Both the position numbers and the translations under genes were made by a program. A stretch of DNA of 64,000 bases, from contig JBLRWO010000013.1 in assembly GCA_047921215.1 (NCBI GenBank), forward strand, positions 29,507-93,506, given 5' to 3'. This stretch comes from RECM01 sp047921215. GTDB lineage: Bacteria > Bacteroidota > Rhodothermia > Balneolales > Cyclonatronaceae. This document shows positions 1-8,040 of this stretch, piece after piece. The notes below the pieces were generated by a model, which was not told the DNA's origin, made no database searches, and was given only the letters and a program-made list of their open reading frames with translations. How positions within the stretch are numbered: position 1 is the stretch's first letter; each line of letters begins with the position of its first letter.

Positions 1-129
1 GAAGACAGCAGGTTCTGGGGGTTTGTACCTGATGACCATGTTGTCGGAAAAGCCTGGGTCATCTACTTTTCCTGGGACAGTGAACGCTATCTTCCCCGGT
101 TTGGCAGGTTACTGAATTCCATCCACTGA
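1..129 (+). CDS. lepB: Signal peptidase I, C-terminal fragment (5' end outside window)
   Basis: The first 42 codons are open from the window edge to a TGA at 127-129. They read EDSRFWGFVPDDHVVGKAW and then a short hydrophobic and aromatic stretch. The D-S-R-x-W/Y-G-x-V-P and V-x-G-K-A pattern is the last conserved box of type I signal peptidases, the membrane serine/lysine proteases that cleave signal peptides from exported proteins. The catalytic Ser and Lys lie upstream of the window and cannot be checked. The call rests on this box alone but the match is distinctive. Confidence 0.8.
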   Translation, partial: EDSRFWGFVPDDHVVGKAWVIYFSWDSERYLPRFGRLLNSIH

Positions 130-359
130 GATTCACAGTTCTTACATTTTTCGTTGGCCGCAGTTACTGCAAATTTTACATTGTCGGGAATTGTTGCAGT
201 AGCAGCAGTAAATTCCGTTCCATTACGTTATGAACGGTCTGATTTAAACCGGCTGAATTTTTACTTTCCAGTTTAAGAAAAATATTGTAAAGTGCGCCGG
301 TAGACCGGCAACAGACAAAATATGTTGCCAGCCATTCAGCCATTAAAACTAATGGAATC

Positions 360-2102
360 ATGAGTTTTTTAAAGAAATCACCGGGTGATGTGTACGATGT
401 CGTCATTGTGGGATCAGGAGCCGGAGGCGGAATGGCGGCAAAGGTCCTGGCTGATGCTGGCCTTTCGGTTGCCATTATGGAGGCAGGTGGCGACTATGAC
501 CCGGCCAAAGAGGAGTACCGCACTCAACTTCGATGGCCCTGGGAATCTCCGCGGCGTGGAGCAAATACGGTACGTCCTTTTGGTGATTTTGATGCCGCCT
601 GGGGTGGCTGGGAAATAGACGGTGAACCCTATACCAACCACTCAGGCACACGCTTCGACTGGTTCCGTTCAAGAATGCTTGGTGGGAGGACCAACCATTG
701 GGGAAGAATTTCACTTCGATTCGGGCCTAAAGACTTCAAAAGACGCGATCAGGATGGGCTTGGCGACAACTGGCCCATCGGCTATGAGGATGTTAAACCC
801 TACTATGACCGGGTTGACAAACTGATTGGGGTTTTTGGAACCAATGAAGGACTAACCGATGATCCTGATGGCTTTTTTCTTCCGCCACCTAAACCCCGTC
901 TCCATGAACTCTACATTAAACGAGGCGCCTCGCGGGTGAATGTTCCTGTAATTCCATCCAGGTTATCGATTCTGACAAGACCAGTGAGCGGGGAAAGGGG
1001 AGTCTGCTTTTTCTGCAATCAGTGTAACAGGGCATGTAATGCATACGCCGATTTCTCATCAGGAACCTGCCTGGTTCAGCCGGCCATAAAAAAGGGCAAT
1101 GCAGATTTGTATACGATGGCCATGGTCAGGGAGGTAACCACCGGCCAGAGCGGCCTGGCTACAGGCGTATCCTACATCAGCAAAATTGATATGAAGGAGT
1201 ACCACATTCAAGCCCGTGCCGTTATGCTGGGTGCTTCAGCGTGTGAAACCGCACGTATTTTGCTGAATTCAAAATCCCGAATCCATGCGAACGGATTGGC
1301 AAACGGCAGTGGTATGGTGGGCCGTTATCTGCACGATTCAACAGGTGCTGACCGTGCTGCTATCATGCCTGAACTTATCGGTCGCGAGCGTTATAATGAA
1401 GATGGAGTAGGCGGGGCTCATATCTATTCTCCCTGGTGGCTCGACAATAAAAAGCTGGACTTCCCCCGGGGCTATCATTTGGAATTTTGGGGAGGTATGG
1501 GAATGCCCTCTTACGGAACCGGTTTCGGCATGGACAGCATGCGGAAATATATTATGGATGAGATGGGCAACCCGAAACCAAACGGCGGTTACGGTACGGA
1601 TCTCAAAAATGACATCCGGAAGATTTACGGATCCACCATTGGTATATCCGGCCGCGGTGAAAGTGTGCCTCAATATGATAACTATTGTGAAATAGATCCC
1701 CATACGGTTGATAAATTCGGTATACCCGTTCTGCGTTTTCATTACAAGTGGACTGATTACGAGATAAGGCAGGCCCGGCACATGCATGAAACGTTTGAAG
1801 AAATACTAACCGCCGTGGGCGGAACCTTACTTGGCAGTAAACCGGGTCCCGAATCAAATTACGGGCTTCATACACCCGGCCGGATTATCCATGAAGTTGG
1901 TACCACCCGCATGGGTGATAATCCCCGTACATCGGTACTGAACAAATTTTCGCAGGCACATGAGTGCAATAACCTTTTCGTTGTGGATGCGGGCTCATTT
2001 GTATCGCAGGCCGACAAAAACCCGACATGGACAATTCTGGCCCTTTCGTGGCGGGCATCCGATTATCTGGTGGATGAATTTAAAAAGGGAAATATTGGCT
2101 GA
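360..2102 (+). CDS. GMC-family FAD-dependent oxidoreductase, large dehydrogenase subunit
   Basis: This 580-residue flavoprotein belongs to the glucose-methanol-choline family, which oxidises alcohol groups of sugars or polyols. An N-terminal Rossmann motif (GSGAGGG, residues 18-24) binds FAD. The C-terminal GMC domain carries the active-site His (H511 in HEVGTTRMG) and Asn (N554 in NPTW). Residues 216-226 hold C-x2-C-x2-C-x3-C, an iron-sulfur-type spacing. The gene lies 84 bp upstream of a gluconate-2-dehydrogenase-subunit-3-like gene, so the two probably form a membrane-associated dehydrogenase like gluconate or FAD-glucose dehydrogenase. No cytochrome c subunit gene is nearby. No signal peptide is visible, so export would rely on the partner. 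The substrate is unknown. Confidence 0.87.
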   Translation: MSFLKKSPGDVYDVVIVGSGAGGGMAAKVLADAGLSVAIMEAGGDYDPAKEEYRTQLRWPWESPRRGANTVRPFGDFDAAWGGWEIDGEPYTNHSGTRFDWFRSRMLGGRTNHWGRISLRFGPKDFKRRDQDGLGDNWPIGYEDVKPYYDRVDKLIGVFGTNEGLTDDPDGFFLPPPKPRLHELYIKRGASRVNVPVIPSRLSILTRPVSGERGVCFFCNQCNRACNAYADFSSGTCLVQPAIKKGNADLYTMAMVREVTTGQSGLATGVSYISKIDMKEYHIQARAVMLGASACETARILLNSKSRIHANGLANGSGMVGRYLHDSTGADRAAIMPELIGRERYNEDGVGGAHIYSPWWLDNKKLDFPRGYHLEFWGGMGMPSYGTGFGMDSMRKYIMDEMGNPKPNGGYGTDLKNDIRKIYGSTIGISGRGESVPQYDNYCEIDPHTVDKFGIPVLRFHYKWTDYEIRQARHMHETFEEILTAVGGTLLGSKPGPESNYGLHTPGRIIHEVGTTRMGDNPRTSVLNKFSQAHECNNLFVVDAGSFVSQADKNPTWTILALSWRASDYLVDEFKKGNIG

Positions 2103-2186
2103 CACTGGAACTGATAAAATGGATGTCGTAATCAAAGTTTATACAGACACCGGTAATTTTGATCACAATAACGAACACTGAGTAGC

Positions 2187-2888
2187 ATGGAACGACGTGA
2201 ATACCTTAAACTGTTGCTTGCCGGTACGCTGGGTACCGGCTTGTTTTTAACAAGCGCCTGCAGCCCTGAAGTTCTGACAAAGAGTGAAGAAATCATTGCA
2301 ACAGGTTCCTATGGCAGAACTGAAGAGGAGAAAGAGCATGACCTGCACCTGAACAGTGAAACCTTTTTCACCGGTCATGAAAGAAAAACAGTGGAACTGC
2401 TTTGTGATATTATTATACCCGCAGATGAGGTGTCGGGAAGTGCAACCGATGCCGGTGTACCCGATTTCATTGAGTTCATGATGAAAGATTTCCCGGCCTT
2501 TCAGGTACCGACACGTGGTGGTCTGATGTGGCTCGACAATCAGTGTAAAAGCCGCTACGGAAAGGTTTTTATTGATTGCAGTGAAAATGAGCAACTATCG
2601 GTCACAGATATGATCGCCTGGCCCGATACGGCTGAACCCGATATGGAATATGGTGTTCGTTTTTTTAACCGGATGAGAAACCTCACTGCTACCGGTTTCT
2701 TTACCTCACGGATGGGTATCAGAGATCTGGGTTATGTGGGAAACCGTCCGAATGTCTGGGATGGTGTACCTGTACGGGTACTGCAATATCACGGCCTGAA
2801 TTACGATCAAAAAACACTGGATGAATGCATTAAACCGGGAGATCGAGACAGGGTAGCCGAATGGGACGAAAATGGGTACCTGCTGTAG
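2187..2888 (+). CDS. Gluconate 2-dehydrogenase subunit 3-like protein, twin-arginine/lipoprotein signal
   Basis: This 233-residue small subunit is likely the partner of the GMC flavoprotein just upstream. The N-terminus has ERREYLK, a twin-arginine-like motif, followed by a hydrophobic stretch and a lipobox ending at the Cys of LTSAC. This suggests Tat-dependent export of the folded complex and lipid anchoring. The central part (TVELLCDIIIPADEVSGSATDAGVPDF, given here only as a landmark near residues 68-95) matches the gluconate_2-dh3 family, whose members assemble with and export the FAD subunit. The family call is good; the substrate of the enzyme is not known. Confidence 0.85.
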   Translation: MERREYLKLLLAGTLGTGLFLTSACSPEVLTKSEEIIATGSYGRTEEEKEHDLHLNSETFFTGHERKTVELLCDIIIPADEVSGSATDAGVPDFIEFMMKDFPAFQVPTRGGLMWLDNQCKSRYGKVFIDCSENEQLSVTDMIAWPDTAEPDMEYGVRFFNRMRNLTATGFFTSRMGIRDLGYVGNRPNVWDGVPVRVLQYHGLNYDQKTLDECIKPGDRDRVAEWDENGYLL

Positions 2889-2911
2889 GTACCAGTGCCA
2901 CTGTACATTAC

Positions 2912-2941
2912 CCCGTTTAGTTAGCTAACCGGGATTTTTTT
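2912..2941 (+). terminator. Rho-independent terminator after the GMC/subunit-3 operon
   Basis: A 9-bp stem with one mismatch (CCCGTTTAG / CTAACCGGG) and a TTAG loop is followed by ATTTTTTT. It lies 23 bp after the subunit-3 stop codon and before the convergent rlmN gene. Confidence 0.75.
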
Positions 2942-2955
2942 GAGACGGGTTCTGG

Positions 2956-4095
2956 TTATGATGCCGAGAACCCATCGGTCTTATTCTTTGCAGCTATAGT
3001 TTTACCACGTTCAGTACCTTCACGGATTGCCAGCTGACCGCATCCTGCATCAATATCGTCGCCCCGGCTTCGGCGGACGGTAGCCAGCAATTTCCGCTTC
3101 GATAGCTCGGCCAGAAAACTGTTCAGACGGTGTTCCCTGGCCCGCTGCAGGGTTACTCCGGCCACATTGTTATACATTATGATATTTACCTTGCTGGGGG
3201 CCCAGCCTGCAATGCGGGCCAGCTGTGCAGCGTCATCCCTCGTATCGTTAAACTCGTCGAAAAGCAGGTATTCGTATGTAAGGTCTTTCTGTGTTTTATC
3301 ATAATAGTATCTCACAGCTTCTTCCAGCGAATTCAGGTCAAGCGATTCGTTGATTGGCATTATTCTGTTACGCTTTATGTCGTTTGCAGCATGCAGGGAA
3401 ATGGCAAGACGCCAGGGCTGGTTTTCATCGGCCATTTGCCGGATCTGCTTCGTGAGTCCTACGGTCGATATGGTAATCCGTTTCGGACTCAGACCCAATC
3501 CGAATTTATGGCATATTGCGGCAGCCGAATGCATTACAGCCTTGTAGTTGTGCATCGGCTCCCCCATGCCCATATAGACGATATTATTAATCCGTTTACC
3601 GTAGGTTTCACGGGCAATTTGATCCATGTGGATAGCCTGACCGGCAATTTCACCGATACTGAGATTGCGAAAATATCCCATCATCCCGGTGGCGCAGAAA
3701 CTGCATCCAAACATGCATCCGACCTGTGAGGAAATACAGACTGTCAGCCGGTCGGCAACGCCGTCATCGAAAAACTCAGGGATAAGTACCGCTTCCACTT
3801 TGTGATTGTCGTGCAGTTCAAACAGGACCTTAATCGTGCCGTCTTTTGATCGCTGTTCATTAACAGGTGCCAGTTTGTGGAGAACTGCGGTCTCAGCGAG
3901 CCTGGCCCTGACATCCACAGGGAGGTTGGTCATCTCATCAAAGGATGTGGCCTGTTTCTGATAAATCCACTGGAAGATCTGATCAGCCCTGAACCGCTTC
4001 AAACCGAGTACTTCGGTGCAATAGGTAGTCAGCTCATCAAGCGTGAGTTTTTTGAGATCCGCCGGGGATGGTACCGCTACTAACTTTTCAGACAT
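2956..4095 (-). CDS. rlmN: Dual-specificity 23S rRNA (A2503)/tRNA (A37) C2-methyltransferase RlmN
   Basis: This radical SAM enzyme methylates C2 of adenosine 2503 in 23S rRNA and of adenosine 37 in some tRNAs. The 379-residue length is normal. The [4Fe-4S] motif C-x3-C-x2-C is at C127, C131 and C134 (CMFGCSFCATG). The two extra catalytic cysteines of the family correspond to C120 (TVCISSQ) and C352 (DAGCGQL). The GEP motif of radical SAM proteins is present as MGMGEPMHN. The gene stands alone on the minus strand, convergent with the oxidoreductase operon. Confidence 0.97.
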   Translation of the reverse strand: MSEKLVAVPSPADLKKLTLDELTTYCTEVLGLKRFRADQIFQWIYQKQATSFDEMTNLPVDVRARLAETAVLHKLAPVNEQRSKDGTIKVLFELHDNHKVEAVLIPEFFDDGVADRLTVCISSQVGCMFGCSFCATGMMGYFRNLSIGEIAGQAIHMDQIARETYGKRINNIVYMGMGEPMHNYKAVMHSAAAICHKFGLGLSPKRITISTVGLTKQIRQMADENQPWRLAISLHAANDIKRNRIMPINESLDLNSLEEAVRYYYDKTQKDLTYEYLLFDEFNDTRDDAAQLARIAGWAPSKVNIIMYNNVAGVTLQRAREHRLNSFLAELSKRKLLATVRRSRGDDIDAGCGQLAIREGTERGKTIAAKNKTDGFSAS

Positions 4096-4218
4096 GGATA
4101 AAGTTACGGGTATTCAGGCAGAAATGCAGATCACATGCCGGAAGAGTACACGAATACATATCAAAAACGAGAGCCCCCATTTCCAGGCGTAAGTACTGCA
4201 AAAGGGGGTGAGGTGATA

Positions 4219-4644
4219 TTAGCGCAGATGTGCGTTCAGAACAATCTCGACTCTGGCCAGGGCGCGCGAAACCGGACATCCTTTTTTGGCCCCTTCGGCA
4301 ATTTCCTGGAACTTCTCATTATCAATACCGGGCACCTTTGCTTCACAATCAAGTTCAATACGGCTGATAGTAAATCCCGCATCACTTTTCACGAGATGAA
4401 CCGTGGCAGTAGTCGATACGCTTTCTGGATTGTAATCAGCTTTTCCCAGTGCACCTGAAAATGCCATTGAAAAACATCCGGCATGGGCAGCTCCGATCAA
4501 TTCCTCGGGGTTTGTTCCTTTTCCTGCTTCAAAGCGGGATGCGAAAGAATACGCTCCTTCGAATGCACCGCTCCCGAATTTCATTGTTCCATTACCATCT
4601 TTCAGGTTTCCGTTCCATTTAGCATCAGCTGTTCTTTTTGGCAT
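4219..4644 (-). CDS. OsmC/Ohr-family peroxiredoxin
   Basis: This 141-residue protein matches the OsmC family, thiol peroxidases that reduce organic hydroperoxides. The two redox cysteines are in AAHAGCFSMA (C57) and KGCPVSRA (C123), the spacing and sequence context of OsmC rather than Ohr. Residues TNPEELIGAAHA before the first Cys are also typical. It is a single cytosolic gene upstream of rlmN on the same strand, with a gap of about 120 bp. In E. coli osmC is osmotically induced; nothing in the sequence here shows how this copy is regulated. Confidence 0.92.
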   Translation of the reverse strand: MPKRTADAKWNGNLKDGNGTMKFGSGAFEGAYSFASRFEAGKGTNPEELIGAAHAGCFSMAFSGALGKADYNPESVSTTATVHLVKSDAGFTISRIELDCEAKVPGIDNEKFQEIAEGAKKGCPVSRALARVEIVLNAHLR

Positions 4645-4872
4645 AGTGTTTAGTTTTAATCTATTATTGTTTTACGTTTCTAATGGATACACAGGTGCCT
4701 GAAAATCAAGCAGCCGGATCACGCTTTATTCTGAATATAAAATAGCAATGCCTTTAAATGCATTGGTCAAATTCCCTGTTAACAATCTGTAAAATCCGGA
4801 TGGATAAACCAAAACAATTATATATCTGTGAAGCACGTCGGCAGCCAACCGGCGCAGACAACTGCATAGTGG

Positions 4873-7119
4873 TTACTGTTCTGGTTTCAGCTGGTTCATG
4901 AGGAAGTTCGTATATACATCATGCAGCAGCAGGTAACTTTGGGTGTTATATGAAACTCCGTGGGCACCTGGAGGATAAATCCGAAGGTCTGCGTCTTTTC
5001 CCGAATCTGTAAGGGCCTTAACCAGCTGCATGGTATGCTGCATGTGTACATTTTCGTCCATAGCAGAGTGAACAAGAAGTAATCGACCATCCAGATTGCC
5101 GGCATGATGGGTTACCGAGCTTCTGGTGTAGCCCCGTGGGTTATCACTTAACTGACCCATATATCGTTCGGTATATATCGTGTCGTAAAGTCTCCAGTCG
5201 GTTACAGGGGCTGTAGCGATACCGGCTTTGAAAACACCGGGGTGCAGAACCATGGTTAATGCTGCCATGTATCCTCCATAACTGTGTCCGCGAATGGCCA
5301 CACGGTCCCCGTCAATCCATGGGAGTTCTGACAGATACCCGGCTGTCTCCACAAAATCGCCGGCTTCGTGGTGGCCAAGATTACGGTACACGATTTTCTC
5401 GAATTCACGGCCGTACCCACCACTTCCCCTGTTATTTACACTGGCCACAACCCAGCCTTCCTGTACAAGATATTGTACCCATGCGTTCGATTCGAACTGA
5501 TTATAAACCGATTGTGCACCCGGCCCGCCGTAAATATTGAGCATAAGGGGATACTGCTTTGATTCGTCGAACCCGCGGGGCTTAATTATATACCCGTCCA
5601 GCCTGGTACTGTCGGAAGATGTGAAAGTGAACAGTTCTCTTGGGGCATAGAAATGGTTTTCAGTAAATTCGGTTACAGACGAATTGTCTTCAAGCATTCG
5701 TATCACAGAACCATTCATTATTCTCAGTGCAACACGGGTAGGGGTATCAATAGCGGACCAGCGGTCAATGTAGTACGCTGTATTTGGGGATACATCAAAA
5801 TAGTGCCGGCCCGGTTCAGTACTGATCTGTTGCTTTTGGGAGCCATCGAAACGGATACCGTAAAGGTGACGCTCAAGTGGAGATGCTTCCGTAGAACTGT
5901 AATAGATGATTTCACTGCGGGAATCAACTGCATGTACAAAGGAAACATCCCATTCACCAGAGGTGACCTGGTTGAGTAGTCTGCCGTCGTAATGATACCG
6001 GTAAAGATGCCGGTTCCCGTCGCGGTCAGATATCCAGAAAAACTCTCTTACCCCCTCAGGAAAGAAAAAGTGATGATTTATGCCTTCGAAAAAATTGAAA
6101 ATATCGATCCATTGATCAGAGGTTTCTTCCATCATTAAACGCCGTTGACCGTTCCAGAGGTCAAATGAAAAAAGCTTGAGGTGATTCTGATCACGGTTAA
6201 GATGAACCAGCGCAATTTTTTGCGGGTCCGAGGTCCAGTAAATGCGGGGTATATAACTGTCTGCAGATTCTCCGGTATTGAGCCACTGACTAGCTCCGGT
6301 ACGCACATTTACAACTCCGATGCGCACTACGGGATTAATATCACCCACTTTTGGGTATCGGATATTAACATATTGGGCATGGGAACCAGAGAAGTCTGTC
6401 ATCTGAAATACGGGTACACGGGATTCATCTTCCTGCCAGAATGCGATGTAATTGCTGTCGTGCGACCAGCTCCAGGCCTGCGCGAGACCGAACTCTTCTT
6501 CATAAACCCAGCCAAAACGGCCGTTAAAAACATGTTCGGTTGCATCATTGGTGAGCCGGGTTTCTTCGGCGGTTTCAAAATTGTAGATAAACATATCGCC
6601 ATTACGCTCAAAGCCGATCAGTGATCCATCGGGTGAAAGTTCAGCAGAGCCAGCATCACGGGCAACAAGCCTGAGCGACTGGTCGTCGAGTGAATAGAAA
6701 TAGTAATCGGCAATACCGGAATGGCGGTATACCGGACGAAAATTGGTTTCAAAAAGCAGGTGTCTGGAATCTCCGGCCCACTGAAAAGACCGGTATGCAA
6801 ATGGTTTGTCAGAATCCGGGAAAGTAATCCCGGAGCCATCGAAAATGAGCTCTTCATCTCCGGTTTCCGGATCGTGAGCCCTGATTTCTCTTTGCCGATT
6901 TTCCCGGTTGTTAATGATAAATGAAAAACGGCTGCCCTCATCAATCCAGTTTACGCTTGCGGGACCATTTGATGCCCGCAACCCTCCCGATGTGAGCGCT
7001 TCACGAAGAGATGTATAGGTGGTTTTTTCAGAGAGCTGTTCAGCAGTTTGGCCGTGCGAAGGAACGGTAAGCTGCATGGAGAGCAGTATCAGTATGATTG
7101 AATTGAAATAGGTTTTCAT
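4873..7119 (-). CDS. Secreted S9B-family peptidase (dipeptidyl peptidase IV-like)
   Basis: This is a prolyl oligopeptidase-family serine peptidase that removes N-terminal dipeptides, usually X-Pro, outside the cytoplasm. The start is placed at the ATG at 7119, because MKTYFNSIILILLSMQL is a clear signal peptide; the open frame extends 40 codons further upstream with no signal-like features. The protein is then 748 residues. An N-terminal beta-propeller DPPIV domain is followed by an alpha/beta-hydrolase domain with the triad Ser613 (GHSYGGY), Asp688 (MDENVH) and His720 (GAHGVS). Spacing and length match DPP IV. The glutamate pair EE in GWVYEEEFG, which anchors the substrate amino terminus in DPP IV, is present. 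It stands alone. Confidence 0.93.
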   Translation of the reverse strand: MKTYFNSIILILLSMQLTVPSHGQTAEQLSEKTTYTSLREALTSGGLRASNGPASVNWIDEGSRFSFIINNRENRQREIRAHDPETGDEELIFDGSGITFPDSDKPFAYRSFQWAGDSRHLLFETNFRPVYRHSGIADYYFYSLDDQSLRLVARDAGSAELSPDGSLIGFERNGDMFIYNFETAEETRLTNDATEHVFNGRFGWVYEEEFGLAQAWSWSHDSNYIAFWQEDESRVPVFQMTDFSGSHAQYVNIRYPKVGDINPVVRIGVVNVRTGASQWLNTGESADSYIPRIYWTSDPQKIALVHLNRDQNHLKLFSFDLWNGQRRLMMEETSDQWIDIFNFFEGINHHFFFPEGVREFFWISDRDGNRHLYRYHYDGRLLNQVTSGEWDVSFVHAVDSRSEIIYYSSTEASPLERHLYGIRFDGSQKQQISTEPGRHYFDVSPNTAYYIDRWSAIDTPTRVALRIMNGSVIRMLEDNSSVTEFTENHFYAPRELFTFTSSDSTRLDGYIIKPRGFDESKQYPLMLNIYGGPGAQSVYNQFESNAWVQYLVQEGWVVASVNNRGSGGYGREFEKIVYRNLGHHEAGDFVETAGYLSELPWIDGDRVAIRGHSYGGYMAALTMVLHPGVFKAGIATAPVTDWRLYDTIYTERYMGQLSDNPRGYTRSSVTHHAGNLDGRLLLVHSAMDENVHMQHTMQLVKALTDSGKDADLRIYPPGAHGVSYNTQSYLLLHDVYTNFLMNQLKPEQ

Positions 7120-7324
7120 GTTGGCCGGATGTGATTGAAGTCTGTTTACAATAATTTTCTTGACTTTTGCGCGGTTTGGCAAGCCTGGATTTAATGTAAA
7201 AAAGATTGATAAAACATCGGACAACATATTTTGTAACATAAAAAACGGCTAAAGCATAAGTATTTAATACAAACAGGAAAAAATCTTTAAAATACACTTG
7301 ACATGGAAGCGCTTTTATAGTTAC

Positions 7325-7337
7325 TTAACAGTGTTAA
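7325..7337. promoter_or_regulatory. 13-bp palindromic operator upstream of the TetR-family gene
   Basis: TTAACA-G-TGTTAA is a perfect inverted repeat 24 bp before the ATG of the TetR-family gene. The identical palindrome lies at 8004-8016 in front of the fadB-like gene. A TTGACA-like -35 element is at 7298-7303, and a weak -10 (TTACTT, 7321-7326, spacing 17) would overlap the palindrome, consistent with autorepression. Binding by the neighbouring TetR protein is inference. Confidence 0.7.
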
Positions 7338-7361
7338 CTTTTATTCTTGCCGCGGTACAAT

Positions 7362-7967
7362 ATGAGTCAGTTTAACAGCGAATTGCGTCGACTAATCCTG
7401 GACGAAGCCAGGCATCTTATGATTTCGACAGGCTATCACAGCCTGTCGATGAGAAAAATTGCGTCAAAGGCTGGCTGCAGCGCTACAAGCATCTATCTCT
7501 ATTTCCGGAATAAAGACGATCTGCTTCATGCCCTTATTGAGGAGGGATTTGAAATGCTCAGGCATCGCCTGGTTGAGACGGCTAAGGCACAAACAGAACC
7601 ACTTAAACGAGTCGAAGCCCTTTGCCGGGAATATGTGCAGTTTGGCTTACAGAATCCTGAATACTATGAAATTATGTTTCTGCTGCGACCTGAACACATG
7701 GAACGCTATCCTGTTGAAAAATTCCGGAGGGCCCGTAAAAATCTGGAGCTCATCACCGATACCCTGAATGAAATGAATGGGAGCCGGGGAAGTGATAATG
7801 AAGATTCATATGTCAGGGCCCATGCCATAACCGCTTCGTTGCATGGTGCAGTCGTGCTGGTGAATGCGGGCAGACTTGATGTACGCATTAACAGGAAGCG
7901 ATTTGTAGATACAGTAATCGAACATATCATGCTTGGTATTAATGTCTTACAAATTGAAAGACAATGA
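7362..7967 (+). CDS. TetR/AcrR-family transcriptional regulator of the beta-oxidation cluster
   Basis: This is a DNA-binding regulator of about 201 residues. The start is taken at the ATG at 7362; a TTG five codons upstream is also in frame. Residues 5-50 form the TetR helix-turn-helix (SMRKIASKAGCSATSIYLYFRN, split here across the recognition helix). The C-terminal part is an all-helical ligand domain. It sits directly upstream of fadB-, fadA- and fadE-like genes. Its own promoter region and that of fadB share the same 13-bp palindrome. By analogy with TetR-type FadR/PsrA regulators, it probably represses the cluster until acyl-CoA binds; this is inference from context. Confidence 0.9.
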   Translation: MSQFNSELRRLILDEARHLMISTGYHSLSMRKIASKAGCSATSIYLYFRNKDDLLHALIEEGFEMLRHRLVETAKAQTEPLKRVEALCREYVQFGLQNPEYYEIMFLLRPEHMERYPVEKFRRARKNLELITDTLNEMNGSRGSDNEDSYVRAHAITASLHGAVVLVNAGRLDVRINRKRFVDTVIEHIMLGINVLQIERQ

Positions 7968-8003
7968 ATTAAACTTAATAACAAGAAAAATTACATGTAT
8001 TGC

Positions 8004-8016
8004 TTAACAGTGTTAA
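8004..8016. promoter_or_regulatory. Second copy of the 13-bp palindromic operator, upstream of fadB-like gene
   Basis: The same perfect palindrome TTAACA-G-TGTTAA occurs here, 24 bp before the fadB-like ATG at 8041. This is the same distance as in front of the TetR-family gene. The preceding C is also shared. Two identical sites at equal distance from two start codons argue for a genuine operator. Confidence 0.75.
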
Positions 8017-8040
8017 TCACCGAAACAGAATAACTCTACC

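Noticed and set aside
3130..3729. Plus-strand open frame of 199 codons
   Set aside because: It is the complement of rlmN, whose catalytic motifs are all in the minus-strand frame.
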